DNA of 64,000 nucleotides, taken from positions 248,001-312,000 of the forward strand of contig NZ_CP091787.1 in NCBI RefSeq assembly GCF_022024035.1, read 5' to 3'. Below the pieces are notes generated by a model. It searched no databases, was not told the origin of the DNA, and worked only from the letters and a program-made list of their open reading frames with translations. Position numbers and translations under genes: made by a program. Origin of the DNA: Prevotella sp. E13-17. GTDB taxonomy: Bacteria; Bacteroidota; Bacteroidia; Bacteroidales; Bacteroidaceae. This document shows positions 33,654 through 42,992 of the stretch, piece by piece (the stretch's first letter is position 1; each line of letters starts with the position of its first letter).

Positions 33654-33998
33654 TTATTTAAATGGGTAGTGCATTGGGTGCTCTGCGATGTGGAAAGAAA
33701 TGCATAATGCACTTGCTCCCTTCCCCAATGTGATTTTGATGTAAACATCCTGTCCCTTGACGTCTTTTCCAAAGACCCACATCTCTCCGCAATGGTTGAG
33801 AGTGTCAATGACAGGTCCTTCAGAGTAGTCCTCGACTTCTAGATTGATAATAACAGAGTCTCGATACTTCGGTGTAATTTCTAAATCAACCAATGTTTGA
33901 GTATTCTTTCCTCTGTCATCCCTATATATGATTCCGAAGACTTTGATCTTTTCCTTCATTTGATTCAGGAAACGCTGAATATCTTCTTTCGTTGCCAT
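33654..33998 (-). CDS. MqsR-like toxin of a type II toxin-antitoxin pair
   Basis: 114 residues starting MATKEDIQRFLNQMKEKIKV. The segments IIYRDDRGKNTQTL, LEVEDYSEGPVID, MWVFGKDVKGQDVYIKI and CISFHIAEHPMHYPF match the Bacteroidetes proteins annotated as MqsR-family toxin, thought to be ribosome-related mRNA interferases. I chose the ATG at 33998 since a TAATTTTG start box lies at 34025-34032; the frame open to 34163 includes that promoter and is rejected. The neighbouring antitoxin supports the call; the MqsR link itself rests on pattern memory. Confidence 0.7.
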   Translation of the reverse strand: MATKEDIQRFLNQMKEKIKVFGIIYRDDRGKNTQTLVDLEITPKYRDSVIINLEVEDYSEGPVIDTLNHCGEMWVFGKDVKGQDVYIKITLGKGASALCISFHIAEHPMHYPFK

Positions 33999-34024
33999 TC
34001 TGGTATAGTTGTTCTGTTCTGCTG

Positions 34025-34032
34025 CAAAATTA
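34025..34032 (-). promoter_or_regulatory. Start box of the toxin-antitoxin operon
   Basis: TAATTTTG followed by GCAGCAGAA on the minus strand, 27 bp before the toxin ATG. Confidence 0.65.
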
Positions 34033-34166
34033 AACTTTTTAGTTGAATAATTAAAGAAAATACTAATCTTTTTTATGATAAAGTTTATTTTTAGGTTGCA
34101 ATAGGCATGCAGATGGGGTAATTGAGGCTTGTTGGTGGTTGAAGCTTTATTGTTTATTCTCACTCC

Positions 34167-34832
34167 CTAGTCGCCAGCCGAAAGGTATTCTTCGAGGATG
34201 TGGTGCTCGATAGATTCGGACGACATGCCGGAGAAGTCGGCTACGACTTTGCCTTTGTGAATATATGTGATCTCGTCGCAGATGTCAGAGATCGCGGAGA
34301 TGATGTGCGAGGATAGTATGACGCACTTTCCCTTGGTCTTCAACTCCTTTAGCCATTGACGGAGAACGATGGTACCGGCAAGGTCTATGCCGTTGAATGG
34401 CTCGTCCATGATGACGACGTCGTTGTCTTGAAGCATGAGCACCAGCAGCATCAGTCGCTTTTTCATGCCTAAGGAGTATCGGCTGGCGTATTTGTCGAGG
34501 GGCAGGGCGAATTTCTCGTTTAGCTTGTTGATGGCCTCTCGACTGACGGTCTTTCCTTTTGCACGCAGACAGAACTCGATGTGCTCCATACCGGTGACGT
34601 ATGAGTAGAAGAATGGCGTGTCGTTCATGTAGCCTACCTGGCAGTTCTCGCCGATGACGACGGTGCCATCGTATGATTCGATGCCGGCAATACATCTGAA
34701 CAGAGTGCTTTTGCCTGCTCCGTTCTCGCCCATGATTCCATATACCTTGCCTTCGCAGAAGGAATGGCTAAAGTCGTCAACGATGGTTGACTTGCCATAT
34801 TTCTTTGTCAAGTTGTTAACTTCTATCATCAT
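34167..34832 (-). CDS. ABC transporter ATP-binding protein
   Basis: 221 residues with Walker A GENGAGKST (36-44 approximately), a divergent signature YSLGMKKR in place of LSGGQ, Walker B VVIMDEPF and the switch His in LSSHII. The signature variant and short length fit ABC-2-type exporters of the CcmA/YhaQ kind that move peptides, drugs or lipids. Its start overlaps the end of the membrane gene by 4 bp, so the two form one complex. Substrate unknown. Confidence 0.9.
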   Translation of the reverse strand: MMIEVNNLTKKYGKSTIVDDFSHSFCEGKVYGIMGENGAGKSTLFRCIAGIESYDGTVVIGENCQVGYMNDTPFFYSYVTGMEHIEFCLRAKGKTVSREAINKLNEKFALPLDKYASRYSLGMKKRLMLLVLMLQDNDVVIMDEPFNGIDLAGTIVLRQWLKELKTKGKCVILSSHIISAISDICDEITYIHKGKVVADFSGMSSESIEHHILEEYLSAGD

Positions 34833-35776
34833 TTGAATTTCTTTATTACTGAATAGGCATAATAAGCCAGGACTACCGATGTGACGATGGAGAACGGCAT
34901 GACGAGTGGCACGATCAGTGAGGCGAAGAATATGGCATTCAGGACCATAAATGCAAACGCTGATATGATGTCATTGCCGCCGTTGGCTCTGCCGCTCAAC
35001 AGACATAGCATCTCCACTTGAAACAACAGTAGGATGGCGCCAAGATAGTATAATGCTCCTAAACTGAAATCGACCAATAGTAGGCATACTATAAACGGTA
35101 GGAAGATGATGCACGCGTTTCTTAGGGCGAAAAGGAGTTTCAGCCAGAGAAACCTCAAGGCACTCTTGTAGTGAAACAGATACTCCACATGCCACTCGCG
35201 CATCAACAGCATGCTCATGACTGTAGCCGCAATCAGACTGACTGCCACTACCAGATTCCGATTCCCGATGTATGCACCAATCGCTCCGCCAGCCATGAGC
35301 AATAAGAATAGAGGTAGGGACAGGCGTCCGGCCCGATGGTACTCGTAGCTGCCGGAGGTCAGGCAAGGGAATGTGGGAAGACGCAAAGAGAAGCCTCCGC
35401 TCGGTATCGCGTACACCATCGGCAGAGGTAGCAGTAGGATTGCTGTGGCCCAAAGCTCGCCGCGGAAGAGGAAGAAACATAGAAAGGGGATTGATAGCAG
35501 CGCGTATTCTATGGTAAACAATAGCTGCGTCTGCTTCACGCCGAAAAGGGCATAGAGGAATGCAGTATCGCCACGCACGAAATGAAGCCCAGGCAACAAG
35601 AGGGCATAAAGTGCCACGCTGTAGTAGATGGGGGAGGCGATGAGTCCTGAAATCATGTATGCAGACAGGAACAGAAGAAGTAGTATGGCTGGGATGGCCA
35701 CGAATCCCAGTTCCTTGATCATTCGCCAAAGGCGTTTCACTCTCAGTGTGAAATATAGTTTTAGTATATCGTTCAT
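34829..35776 (-). CDS. ABC-2-type membrane protein
   Basis: 315 residues from MNDILKLYFTLRVKRLWR with about eight to ten hydrophobic segments (FVAIPAILLLLFLSAYMISG, VALYALLLPGLHF, ACIIFLPFIVCLLLVDFSL, ASLIVPLVMPFSIVTSVVLA). It is the likely permease partner of the ATPase encoded by the overlapping next gene. The frame runs open upstream to 35929, but that extension is read from the 22-bp repeat array, has no similarity to protein and precedes a good ATG, so I start at 35776. Confidence 0.8.
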   Translation of the reverse strand: MNDILKLYFTLRVKRLWRMIKELGFVAIPAILLLLFLSAYMISGLIASPIYYSVALYALLLPGLHFVRGDTAFLYALFGVKQTQLLFTIEYALLSIPFLCFFLFRGELWATAILLLPLPMVYAIPSGGFSLRLPTFPCLTSGSYEYHRAGRLSLPLFLLLMAGGAIGAYIGNRNLVVAVSLIAATVMSMLLMREWHVEYLFHYKSALRFLWLKLLFALRNACIIFLPFIVCLLLVDFSLGALYYLGAILLLFQVEMLCLLSGRANGGNDIISAFAFMVLNAIFFASLIVPLVMPFSIVTSVVLAYYAYSVIKKFK

Positions 35777-35788
35777 GTTATATCTTCT

Positions 35789-36008
35789 TGATTCCAATTT
35801 GAGCCGAATGGACTGCCAATTCTCGGCGTTTCGCCGGCCTGGTGGATGGCTTTCGGGTGCCAATAGTTCGGCTGTCGCTCTGTCTCCAGACTTTAGAACG
35901 GGCGTTGCCAGACTCTGGCTGCTTTGCAATACTTACCGAATTGCTATGCAATACCATAACTATTAGACGCTGAAACAGCAGCTTTTGCTACACAAAACGG
36001 CTACTTTT
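35789..36008. repeat. 22-bp lattice array 6 (10 units)
   Basis: Ten 22-bp units starting 12 bp upstream of the ABC permease ATG. Six to eight are type A-like (for example CACAAAACGGCTACTTTT near 35991, GAAACAGCAGCTTTT near 35972). Two adjacent units at 35877-35920 carry a different palindrome (CCAGACTTTAGA, CCAGACTCTGG) where the B block would be. Two further weak units may follow to 36052. Confidence 0.8.
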
Positions 36009-36080
36009 ATTGGGTCAATGCTTAAAGATCAACTTTCAATGGTTTAGTGTTTGCTTGTTCATTTCAATATTGCTACAAAC

Positions 36081-36110
36081 AAAAAATCCTCAACCGAAGT
36101 TGAGGATTTG
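36081..36110 (-). terminator. Terminator of tRNA-Asn
   Basis: On the minus strand AATCCTCAAC-TTCG-GTTGAGGATT followed by TTTTTG: a 10-bp stem with a stable tetraloop. Confidence 0.92.
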
Positions 36111-36184
36111 CGCTTCAGGATGGGCTTGAACCAACGACCCCCTGATTAACAGTCAGGTGCTCTAACCAACTGAGCTACTGAAGC
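36111..36184 (-). tRNA. tRNA-Asn (anticodon GTT)
   Basis: Acceptor GCTTCAG pairs with CTGAAGC; the D arm AGCTCAGTTGGTTAGAGC follows; anticodon stem CCTGA/TCAGG encloses CTGTTAA, giving GTT (reads AAC/AAU); T arm TTGG-TTCAAGC-CCAT is standard. CCA is not encoded. Confidence 0.95.
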
Positions 36185-36206
36185 AGTGTTTGCTTGTTTG
36201 CGGGTG

Positions 36207-36238
36207 CAAAGGTAAAGCGTTTTTTTTAATTACGCAAA
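36207..36238 (-). promoter_or_regulatory. Promoter of tRNA-Asn
   Basis: On the minus strand TTTG (36235-36238), 20 bp, TACCTTTG (36207-36214). Confidence 0.8.
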
Positions 36239-36319
36239 CTTTTTTGAGAAAAAATTGCGAGAAAAGCGAATTTTTTGCAAAAAGTTACCGCTTTTCGCCC
36301 GTTTTTGGTGGCAAAGGTG

Positions 36320-36327
36320 TAAATTTG
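36320..36327 (+). promoter_or_regulatory. Start box of the S41 protease gene
   Basis: TAAATTTG followed by GCAG, 30 bp before the ATG. Confidence 0.55.
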
Positions 36328-36356
36328 CAGCCGAAAAAGAAATTTAAAGAAGTATT

Positions 36357-38045
36357 ATGACGAAGCTTGTAAAACGCTTGTTACTGAGCATAGTTGTGCT
36401 TTGCTGTCAGCAAACGATAGGTTTGACGCAAACAAACCATAACCTTGAGGTGGGCAAAAGCATGGATATCTTTAATGCCTTGTATAGCAATCTGGACCTG
36501 TTCTATGTGGACTCGTTGAACCCACAGCAGACGATGACAGCTGCCATTGACGGCATGCTGCGCTCGCTGGATCCCTATACAGAATACTATCCAGAGAGTG
36601 AAACTAAGAACTTGCAGATGATGTTGACTGGAAAGTATGCTGGTATTGGTGCGCTGATCAAGTATCACCTTGGTTTGAAACGCGTGGTGATAGACGAGCC
36701 TTACGAGGGGATGCCAGCTGCCGAGGCTGGTGTGAAGAAGGGTGATATCATCCTGGCGATAGACGACTCGGTGATGACTGACAAGCAGGTGAGCTATGTC
36801 AGTTCGCATCTGCGTGGCGATGCTGGCACGAGTTTTATGCTGAAGGTGAAGCGTCCATCGACGGGAAAGGTGATGAAGTTTAAGATAACGCGCAAGAATA
36901 TTAAATTGCCCGAGTTGCCCTACTACGGCATGTTGGCCGATGAGGAAAAGAAAATTGGTTATATCAACCTGAATCAGTTTACGGAAGGATGCGCCAAGAG
37001 TGTGCGTCGCGCCTTTGTGGAGCTGAAAAAGCAGGGGGCCGAAGCGCTGGTGTTCGATCTGCGCAGCAATGGCGGCGGCAGCGAGATGGAGGCAGTAGAT
37101 ATCGTCAACCTGTGGGTGCCTCAGGAACAAACAGTGGTAGAGAACCGCGGAAAGGTGCGTCAGGCCAATCGTACGTACAAGACCCGGTTGGAGCCGGTGG
37201 ACACGGTGATGCCACTGGTGGTCTTGGTGAATGGCGAGACTGCCTCGGCATCAGAGATTACGAGCGGAGCACTGCAGGATTTGGATAGGGCAATCATTAT
37301 AGGTACGCGTACGTATGGTAAAGGATTGGTGCAGGTGCCAATGGATCTGCCATATAATACGAATGTGAAGATAACGACGTCGAAATACTATATCCCCTCG
37401 GGGCGCTGCATTCAAGCCATCAACTACAAACGAGGTGAGGCTGGTGGCTATAAGGAACGCATCGCCGACTCGCTGACGCATGTGTTCTATACTCGCAATG
37501 GTCGTGAGGTGCGCGATGGAGGCGGCATCAAGCCCGATGTTGAGGTGAAGAACGACACAATGCCCAATATCGTGTACTACCTGTCGGTGGGCGGATTGGA
37601 TTCTACCGAGGTGATGTTTGACTATGTGGTGGATTATATAGCTAAGCATCAGCAGATTGCTGCACCACAAGAGTTCCATCTTACGGAGCAAGACTGGCAG
37701 GAGTTCAAAGCGCGCGTGGTAAACAGTGGCTTCACCTATGATGCGATGAGCAAGAAACAGTTTGATGAGTTGGTCAAAGCCGCCAAGTTTGAGGGTTATT
37801 ATGAAGATGCAAAAGAAGCCTTCGATGTGTTGGAGAAAAAGCTGCAGCACGACGTTGCCAGTCAGTTGGACAAGCATCGCGCCACCATTCAGCAGATGAT
37901 AGAACTGGACATCATCTCTGCCTTCTACTATCAGAAGGGAGGTATTGAGGCAGGCTTGGGCTACGATAAGCAACTGAAAGAGGCTGTCCGAATCCTGAAA
38001 TCGGAGGACGAAATTAAGAAGATTCTTGAACCCCAGAAGAAGTGA
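36357..38045 (+). CDS. Carboxy-terminal processing peptidase (S41 family)
   Basis: 562 residues with a signal peptide (to ~residue 24), a PDZ domain at about 95-185 (GIGALIKYHLGLKRVVIDEP, AAEAGVKKGDIILAIDD) and the S41 catalytic domain: FDLRSNGGGSEMEAVDIV, the nucleophile Ser in NGETASASEI near 297-299 and the general-base Lys in TYGKGLVQ near 321. It cleaves proteins near their C-termini in the periplasm. A helical C-terminal extension of ~150 residues is usual in Bacteroidales homologues. Confidence 0.93.
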   Translation: MTKLVKRLLLSIVVLCCQQTIGLTQTNHNLEVGKSMDIFNALYSNLDLFYVDSLNPQQTMTAAIDGMLRSLDPYTEYYPESETKNLQMMLTGKYAGIGALIKYHLGLKRVVIDEPYEGMPAAEAGVKKGDIILAIDDSVMTDKQVSYVSSHLRGDAGTSFMLKVKRPSTGKVMKFKITRKNIKLPELPYYGMLADEEKKIGYINLNQFTEGCAKSVRRAFVELKKQGAEALVFDLRSNGGGSEMEAVDIVNLWVPQEQTVVENRGKVRQANRTYKTRLEPVDTVMPLVVLVNGETASASEITSGALQDLDRAIIIGTRTYGKGLVQVPMDLPYNTNVKITTSKYYIPSGRCIQAINYKRGEAGGYKERIADSLTHVFYTRNGREVRDGGGIKPDVEVKNDTMPNIVYYLSVGGLDSTEVMFDYVVDYIAKHQQIAAPQEFHLTEQDWQEFKARVVNSGFTYDAMSKKQFDELVKAAKFEGYYEDAKEAFDVLEKKLQHDVASQLDKHRATIQQMIELDIISAFYYQKGGIEAGLGYDKQLKEAVRILKSEDEIKKILEPQKK

Positions 38046-38090
38046 AACTATAAGTTTTTTAAGAGGTTAGCATAAAAAACGGATTAAATA

Positions 38091-38122
38091 TTTGTATGAT
38101 TCGGGAAAAAGTATTATCTTTG
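38091..38122 (+). promoter_or_regulatory. Promoter of rimP-nusA-infB
   Basis: TTTG at 38091-38094, 20 bp, TATCTTTG at 38115-38122; the leader is about 55 nt. Confidence 0.85.
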
Positions 38123-38137
38123 CACCCGTTCAGTGGA

Positions 38138-38169
38138 ATGAGAGACTCGAAAGGGTCTCTCATTTCTTT
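38138..38169 (+). terminator. Hairpin with T-rich tail in the rimP leader
   Basis: ATGAGAGAC and GGTCTCTCAT enclose a short loop; TTCTTT follows, only ~16 bp before the rimP ATG. It lies downstream of the promoter and is a candidate attenuator. Confidence 0.7.
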
Positions 38170-38184
38170 ATAAATTGACGTTAT

Positions 38185-38652
38185 ATGATAACGAAAGAAA
38201 CAGTAAAGACATTAGTGGAAGAGTGGCTGACGGAGAAAGGCAACTACTTCCTGGTGGACATCCAGATGGATGGCGATCGTATTGCTATTGAGATTGATCA
38301 TGCGGATGGCGTCTGGATTGAAGATTGTGCAGAACTGAGCCGTTTTCTGCAGGATAAGTTGGGCGAAGAGCTGGGCGAGTATGAAATGGAGGTAGGCTCA
38401 GCGGGTATCGGCCAGCCTTTCAAGGTGGAGCAGCAATACCTGAACCATGTAGGTGACGAGGTGGAAGTGCTGACTGCAGAAGGTAAAAAACTGACGGGCG
38501 TGCTGAAGGCCGTTGAAGGTCGTCAGTTCACGGTGACGGTACTCGAGAAACAAGTGCCTGAGGGTAAGAAACGCCCTGTGAAAGTGGAAGTTGACAAGCA
38601 GTTCTCGATGGACGAGGTGAAGTCAACCAAATATGTGTTAGCATTCAAATAA
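38185..38652 (+). CDS. rimP: Ribosome maturation factor RimP
   Basis: 155 residues with the RimP two-domain pattern: FLVDIQMDGDRIAIEIDHADGV at the N-terminal alpha/beta domain, LGEYEMEVGSAGIGQPF at the junction and a C-terminal SH3-like barrel. It assists late 30S subunit assembly. It is first of a rimP-nusA-infB operon conserved widely in bacteria, 13 bp before nusA. Confidence 0.95.
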   Translation: MITKETVKTLVEEWLTEKGNYFLVDIQMDGDRIAIEIDHADGVWIEDCAELSRFLQDKLGEELGEYEMEVGSAGIGQPFKVEQQYLNHVGDEVEVLTAEGKKLTGVLKAVEGRQFTVTVLEKQVPEGKKRPVKVEVDKQFSMDEVKSTKYVLAFK

Positions 38653-38665
38653 AAACAAAAGAATA

Positions 38666-39925
38666 ATGGCAGTTAAGAAAGAAGAGAAGGGTCCCAGCAT
38701 GTTTGAGACCTTCCAGGAATTTAAAGAGACCAAGAACATAGATCGCACCACTCTGGTGAGTGTACTTGAGGAAAGTTTCCGCAATGTACTGGCAAAGATG
38801 TTCGGTTCGGATGAGAACTTCGACGTGATCGTGAACCCCGACAAGGGCGACTTCGAGATTCATCGTCATCGTATCGTTGTAGAAGACGGCGAGGTGAAAG
38901 ACGAGAATAAAGAGATTGCACTGTCTGAGGCTCTGAAGATTGAGCCCGACTACGAGGTCGGTGAAGAGGTGAGTGAGGAGGTTGACTTCACAAAGTTTGG
39001 CCGTCGCGCCATTCTGAACCTGCGCCAGACGTTGGCTTCGAAGATTCTGGAACTTGACCATGATGCTCTGTATCAGAAATATAAAGACAAGGTCGGTACT
39101 GTCGTTAGTGGCGAGGTCTATCAGATATGGAAGCGAGAAGTGCTGCTGATGGACGATGAGGGCAACGAACTTCACCTGCTGAAGGCAGAGCAGATACCGG
39201 CAGACAACTACCGCAAGGGCGAGACCGTTCGTGCTGTCGTGAAAGAGGTGAACAACGATAACAACAACCCACGTATCATGCTGAGCCGCACCAGCCCCGA
39301 GTTCTTGAAGCGCCTGCTGGAAGCTGAGGTGCCTGAGATTGCAGACGGACTGATCGCTATCCGTAAGGTGGCCCGTATGCCGGGAGAACGTGCCAAGGTG
39401 GCAGTAGAGAGCTTCGATGACCGCATAGATCCAGTAGGAGCATGTGTCGGTGTGAAGGGTAGTCGTGTGCATGGCATCGTTCGCGAACTCTGCAACGAGA
39501 ATATCGACGTGATCAATTATAGCAATAATGTACAGCTGTTCATCCAGCGTGCTCTGGCACCTGCCAAGGTTACCAGCATTAACCTGGACGAGGAGAACAA
39601 CAAGGCCGAGGTTTACCTGCAGCCCGAAGAAGTTTCACTTGCTATCGGTAAGGGCGGTATGAACATCAAGCTGGCTTCGATGCTCACAGAACATACCATT
39701 GACGTGTTCCGTGTGGTTAACGAAGGCGAGAACGATGAGGACATCTACCTCGACGAGTTCAGCGATGAGATCGACCAGTGGGTTATCGATGCCATTAAGG
39801 CACTGGGCTACGACACCGCCAAGGAGGTGCTTAGCGCTCCTCGTGAGTTGCTCATAGAGAAGGCCGACCTCGAAGAAGAGACCGTCGATCAGATGCTCGA
39901 TGTGCTTCGCTCTGAGTTTGAATAA
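38666..39925 (+). CDS. nusA: Transcription termination/antitermination factor NusA
   Basis: 419 residues: N-terminal RNA polymerase-binding domain, S1 domain (VGTVVSGEVYQIWKREVLLM) near 143-210, and two KH domains (MPGERAKVAVES.. DPVGACVGVKGSRVHGI; VSLAIGKGGMNIKLASML). The extra acidic repeats of E. coli NusA are absent, as is normal outside the gamma-proteobacteria. It modulates pausing and termination; the leader hairpin of its own operon may be one target (inference). Confidence 0.96.
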   Translation: MAVKKEEKGPSMFETFQEFKETKNIDRTTLVSVLEESFRNVLAKMFGSDENFDVIVNPDKGDFEIHRHRIVVEDGEVKDENKEIALSEALKIEPDYEVGEEVSEEVDFTKFGRRAILNLRQTLASKILELDHDALYQKYKDKVGTVVSGEVYQIWKREVLLMDDEGNELHLLKAEQIPADNYRKGETVRAVVKEVNNDNNNPRIMLSRTSPEFLKRLLEAEVPEIADGLIAIRKVARMPGERAKVAVESFDDRIDPVGACVGVKGSRVHGIVRELCNENIDVINYSNNVQLFIQRALAPAKVTSINLDEENNKAEVYLQPEEVSLAIGKGGMNIKLASMLTEHTIDVFRVVNEGENDEDIYLDEFSDEIDQWVIDAIKALGYDTAKEVLSAPRELLIEKADLEEETVDQMLDVLRSEFE

Positions 39926-39933
39926 CTCTTAGT

Positions 39934-40058
39934 CCTTCAGTTGGGAGGCTGGGGGCTGAACGAGCCAGCCAACCTATCTGTAGGGCCATGTTAAAAGAAA
40001 TAATTTTTAAATTTAACGGGGGGCGTTCAGACCCCCACTCCCCCTAACTCAGGGGGCG
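39934..40058. repeat. GTTCAGACCCCC-type palindromic element before infB
   Basis: The clear copy at 40026-40057 reads GTTCAGACCCCC then ACTCCCCCTAACTCAGGGGGC, matching those between dapF and dapL. A degenerate copy (GGGGGCTGAACGAGCC) lies near 39945-39980. The element ends 7 bp before the infB ATG. Confidence 0.8.
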
Positions 40059-40064
40059 AAGAAT

Positions 40065-42911
40065 ATGGGAGTTAGATTAAATAAAGTATTAACAGAACTG
40101 AACATAGGACTTCAGACGGCAGTTGATTTCCTAAAGAATAAAAAGAGTCTGGGCGAGATTCGCGATGATGCTACGTTCAACACCAAGATTTCAGACGAAC
40201 AGTATGAAGCATTGGTGCGTGAGTTTAGTACCGATAAAGCCGTAAAGACGCAGGCCGACATGCTCTTCCCTAAGAAAAAGGAGAAGAAGGCAGAGAAACC
40301 GGCAAAGGAACGGACCGAAGAGCCAACAGAGCGTCGCCAGCAGTTCAAACCGCTGGGAAAGATTGATCTGGACAGCTTGAACAAACCGAAACCCGCACCT
40401 GTTGCAAAGCCAGTGAGCGAACCCGAACCAAAGGCTGCTGCCGAGAGCCTGGAAGAGGTGATGCCTGTGAAGGAGGAAACTCCTGCTCCCGTCAAGGAGG
40501 AGGTGAAGTCTGAACCTGTCGTAGAACAGAAGCCCGAACCCGTTCATGTCGTCGAGGAGACTGTCGAGGAGGTACAGGCTGAAGAAGAGAAAACGACAAA
40601 GGTGGAAGAGAAAACCGAGACTAATAAAGAGTCTGCTATCTTTACGCTGAAGAGCGAGGCCAAGCTGGCTCCAAAGGTGAATGTGCTGGGTAAGATAGAC
40701 CTGTCTGCACTGAACCAGAGCACTCGTCCGAAGAAGAAAACCAAGGAGGAAAAGCGCAAACAGCGTGAAGCACAGTCTGCTCAGATGCTTGGCGGCAACG
40801 CGCAGCAGAATGGGGAGAAACGCAAACGTGAGCGTATCCGTACGGGTAAAGTGGATATTGAGGAGGCTGCAAAGCAACAGCAGAATCAGCAGGGCAACGC
40901 TAAAAAGAAAAACAAGGGCGGCAATCAGAACTTCCAGGACAACGGTCAGCAGGGAGGTAAGAATAAGAAAAACAAGAACCGCATGGCAACCAAGCCTCTG
41001 GAGGCTAACGATGAGGACGTGGCACGCCAGGTAAAGGAAACATTGGCTCGACTGACATCAAAGACCACCATGAATAAGAAGGGCGCTAAGTACCGTAAGG
41101 AGAAGCGCGATGCAGTGGCCGAACGTATGCAGGAGGAGATGGAGTCGCAGGCAGCAGAGAGCAAAGTGCTGAAGCTGACCGAGTTTGTGACCGTCTCTGA
41201 GCTGGCTACAATGATGGACGTGCCTGTGGTTAAGGTCATCGGTACCTGTATGTCTGTTGGTATCATGGTAAGTATCAACCAGCGTCTGAATGCTGAGACC
41301 ATCAATCTGGTAGCCGAGGAGTTCGGATTCACCACAGAATATGTGAGCGCCGAAGTCCAGGAGGCTATCACCGAAGAGCAGGACGATGAGAACGACCTGA
41401 TCTCGCGTGCACCAATCGTTACGGTGATGGGACACGTTGACCATGGTAAGACATCGCTGCTTGACCATATCCGCAATACCAACGTGATTGCCGGTGAGGC
41501 CGGTGGTATCACACAGCACATTGGTGCCTACAACGTGAAGTTGAAAGACGGACGCCAGATTACATTCCTGGATACACCAGGTCACGAGGCATTTACTGCC
41601 ATGCGTGCCCGTGGTGCTCAGGTAACGGATATCGCCATCATCATTGTGGCTGCCGACGACTCAGTGATGCCTACCACCAAGGAGGCTATCGCTCATGCTC
41701 AGGCTGCCAATGTGCCAATGGTGTTCGCTATCAATAAGATCGATAAGCCCGGTGCAAACCCCGATAAGATTCGTGAGGACCTGGCCAACATGAACCTGCT
41801 TGTAGAAGAGTGGGGCGGTAAGTACCAGTGTCAGGAGATTAGTGCCAAAAAAGGCATCGGTGTCGATGAGCTGCTGGAAAAAGTGCTACTTGAGGCAGAG
41901 ATGCTTGACTTGAAAGCTAATCCTAACCGCAAGGCCACAGGTTCTATCATTGAGAGCTCGCTGGACAAGGGTCGTGGTTATGTTTCTACGGTGTTGGTGT
42001 CAAACGGTACGTTGAAGGTTGGCGATGTCGTTATCGCAGGTACTGCCTGGGGTAAGGTGAAGGCCATGTTCAATGAGCGTAACCAGCGCATCAAGCAGGC
42101 TGGTCCTGCTGAGCCTGCCATCATTCTGGGTCTTAATGGCGCACCTACTGCCGGCGACTCGTTCCATGTGATGGAAAGCGAACAGGAAGCTCGTGATATT
42201 GCCAATAAACGTACTCAGCTGCAGCGTGAGCAGTCGCTGCGTACCACAAAGACCGTGGGTCTGGATGAGATTTCACATCGTATTGCCTTGGGTGAGTTCC
42301 ATGAACTCAATATCATTGTTAAGGGTGATACCGATGGTTCTATTGAGGCCCTGTCTGACTCGTTCATCAAACTCTCGACAGAAAAGGTTCAGGTGAACGT
42401 GATTAACAAGGCCGTGGGTCAGATTTCTGAGAACGACGTCATGCTGGCTTCTGCATCAGACGCTATCATTGTGGGCTTCCAGGTGCGTCCTTCAAGCGAA
42501 GCTCGCCGACTGGCCGAGCGCGAGGGCGTGGAGATCAATACCTATTCAATCATCTACGATGCTATTGATGAGGTGAAGTCAACCATGCAGGGTATGCTTG
42601 ACAAGGTGAAGAAGGAAGTGATCAGCGGTATGATTGAGGTGAAGCAAGTCTTCAAGATCTCAAAGGTTGGTACGGTTGCCGGTGGCTTGGTTGTCGAAGG
42701 TAAGGTGCACAACAAGGATAAGGCTCGTGTCATCCGTGATGGTATCGTGATCCACACAGCTAATATCGATGCGCTGAAACGCTATAAGGATGATGCTAAA
42801 GAGGTGGCCACAGGATTGGAGTGTGGTATCTCGCTCGTCAACTTCAACGATATTCAGGCTGGTGACATGATTGAGACCTTCACAGAGATTGAAGTGGAGC
42901 AGAAACTGTAA
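40065..42911 (+). CDS. infB: Translation initiation factor IF-2
   Basis: 948 residues. The N-terminal ~330 residues are low-complexity and rich in Lys, Glu, Pro and Gln after a short helical domain ([20 protein letters not shown]), as in other Bacteroidetes IF-2. The GTPase domain has GHVDHGKTS near residue 455, DTPGHEAF near 502 and NKID near 556, followed by the IF2 domains that bind fMet-tRNA. The last gene of the rimP-nusA-infB operon, separated from nusA by 139 bp of repeat-bearing spacer; terminator at 42931. Confidence 0.97.
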   Translation: MGVRLNKVLTELNIGLQTAVDFLKNKKSLGEIRDDATFNTKISDEQYEALVREFSTDKAVKTQADMLFPKKKEKKAEKPAKERTEEPTERRQQFKPLGKIDLDSLNKPKPAPVAKPVSEPEPKAAAESLEEVMPVKEETPAPVKEEVKSEPVVEQKPEPVHVVEETVEEVQAEEEKTTKVEEKTETNKESAIFTLKSEAKLAPKVNVLGKIDLSALNQSTRPKKKTKEEKRKQREAQSAQMLGGNAQQNGEKRKRERIRTGKVDIEEAAKQQQNQQGNAKKKNKGGNQNFQDNGQQGGKNKKNKNRMATKPLEANDEDVARQVKETLARLTSKTTMNKKGAKYRKEKRDAVAERMQEEMESQAAESKVLKLTEFVTVSELATMMDVPVVKVIGTCMSVGIMVSINQRLNAETINLVAEEFGFTTEYVSAEVQEAITEEQDDENDLISRAPIVTVMGHVDHGKTSLLDHIRNTNVIAGEAGGITQHIGAYNVKLKDGRQITFLDTPGHEAFTAMRARGAQVTDIAIIIVAADDSVMPTTKEAIAHAQAANVPMVFAINKIDKPGANPDKIREDLANMNLLVEEWGGKYQCQEISAKKGIGVDELLEKVLLEAEMLDLKANPNRKATGSIIESSLDKGRGYVSTVLVSNGTLKVGDVVIAGTAWGKVKAMFNERNQRIKQAGPAEPAIILGLNGAPTAGDSFHVMESEQEARDIANKRTQLQREQSLRTTKTVGLDEISHRIALGEFHELNIIVKGDTDGSIEALSDSFIKLSTEKVQVNVINKAVGQISENDVMLASASDAIIVGFQVRPSSEARRLAEREGVEINTYSIIYDAIDEVKSTMQGMLDKVKKEVISGMIEVKQVFKISKVGTVAGGLVVEGKVHNKDKARVIRDGIVIHTANIDALKRYKDDAKEVATGLECGISLVNFNDIQAGDMIETFTEIEVEQKL

Positions 42912-42930
42912 AATCAAAAAAACTATACTG

Positions 42931-42965
42931 AAATCCCGAATGGTAATGTCTGTTCGGGATTTTTA
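42931..42965 (+). terminator. Terminator after infB
   Basis: AAATCCCGAA and TTCGGGATTT form a 10-bp stem followed by TTAAT. Confidence 0.85.
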
Positions 42966-42992
42966 ATCGCTTTTAGTATCTGATTTACTGCA

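Noticed and set aside
33999..34163. N-terminal extension of the MqsR-like toxin
   Set aside because: It includes the -7 box TAATTTTG and has no protein-like sequence.
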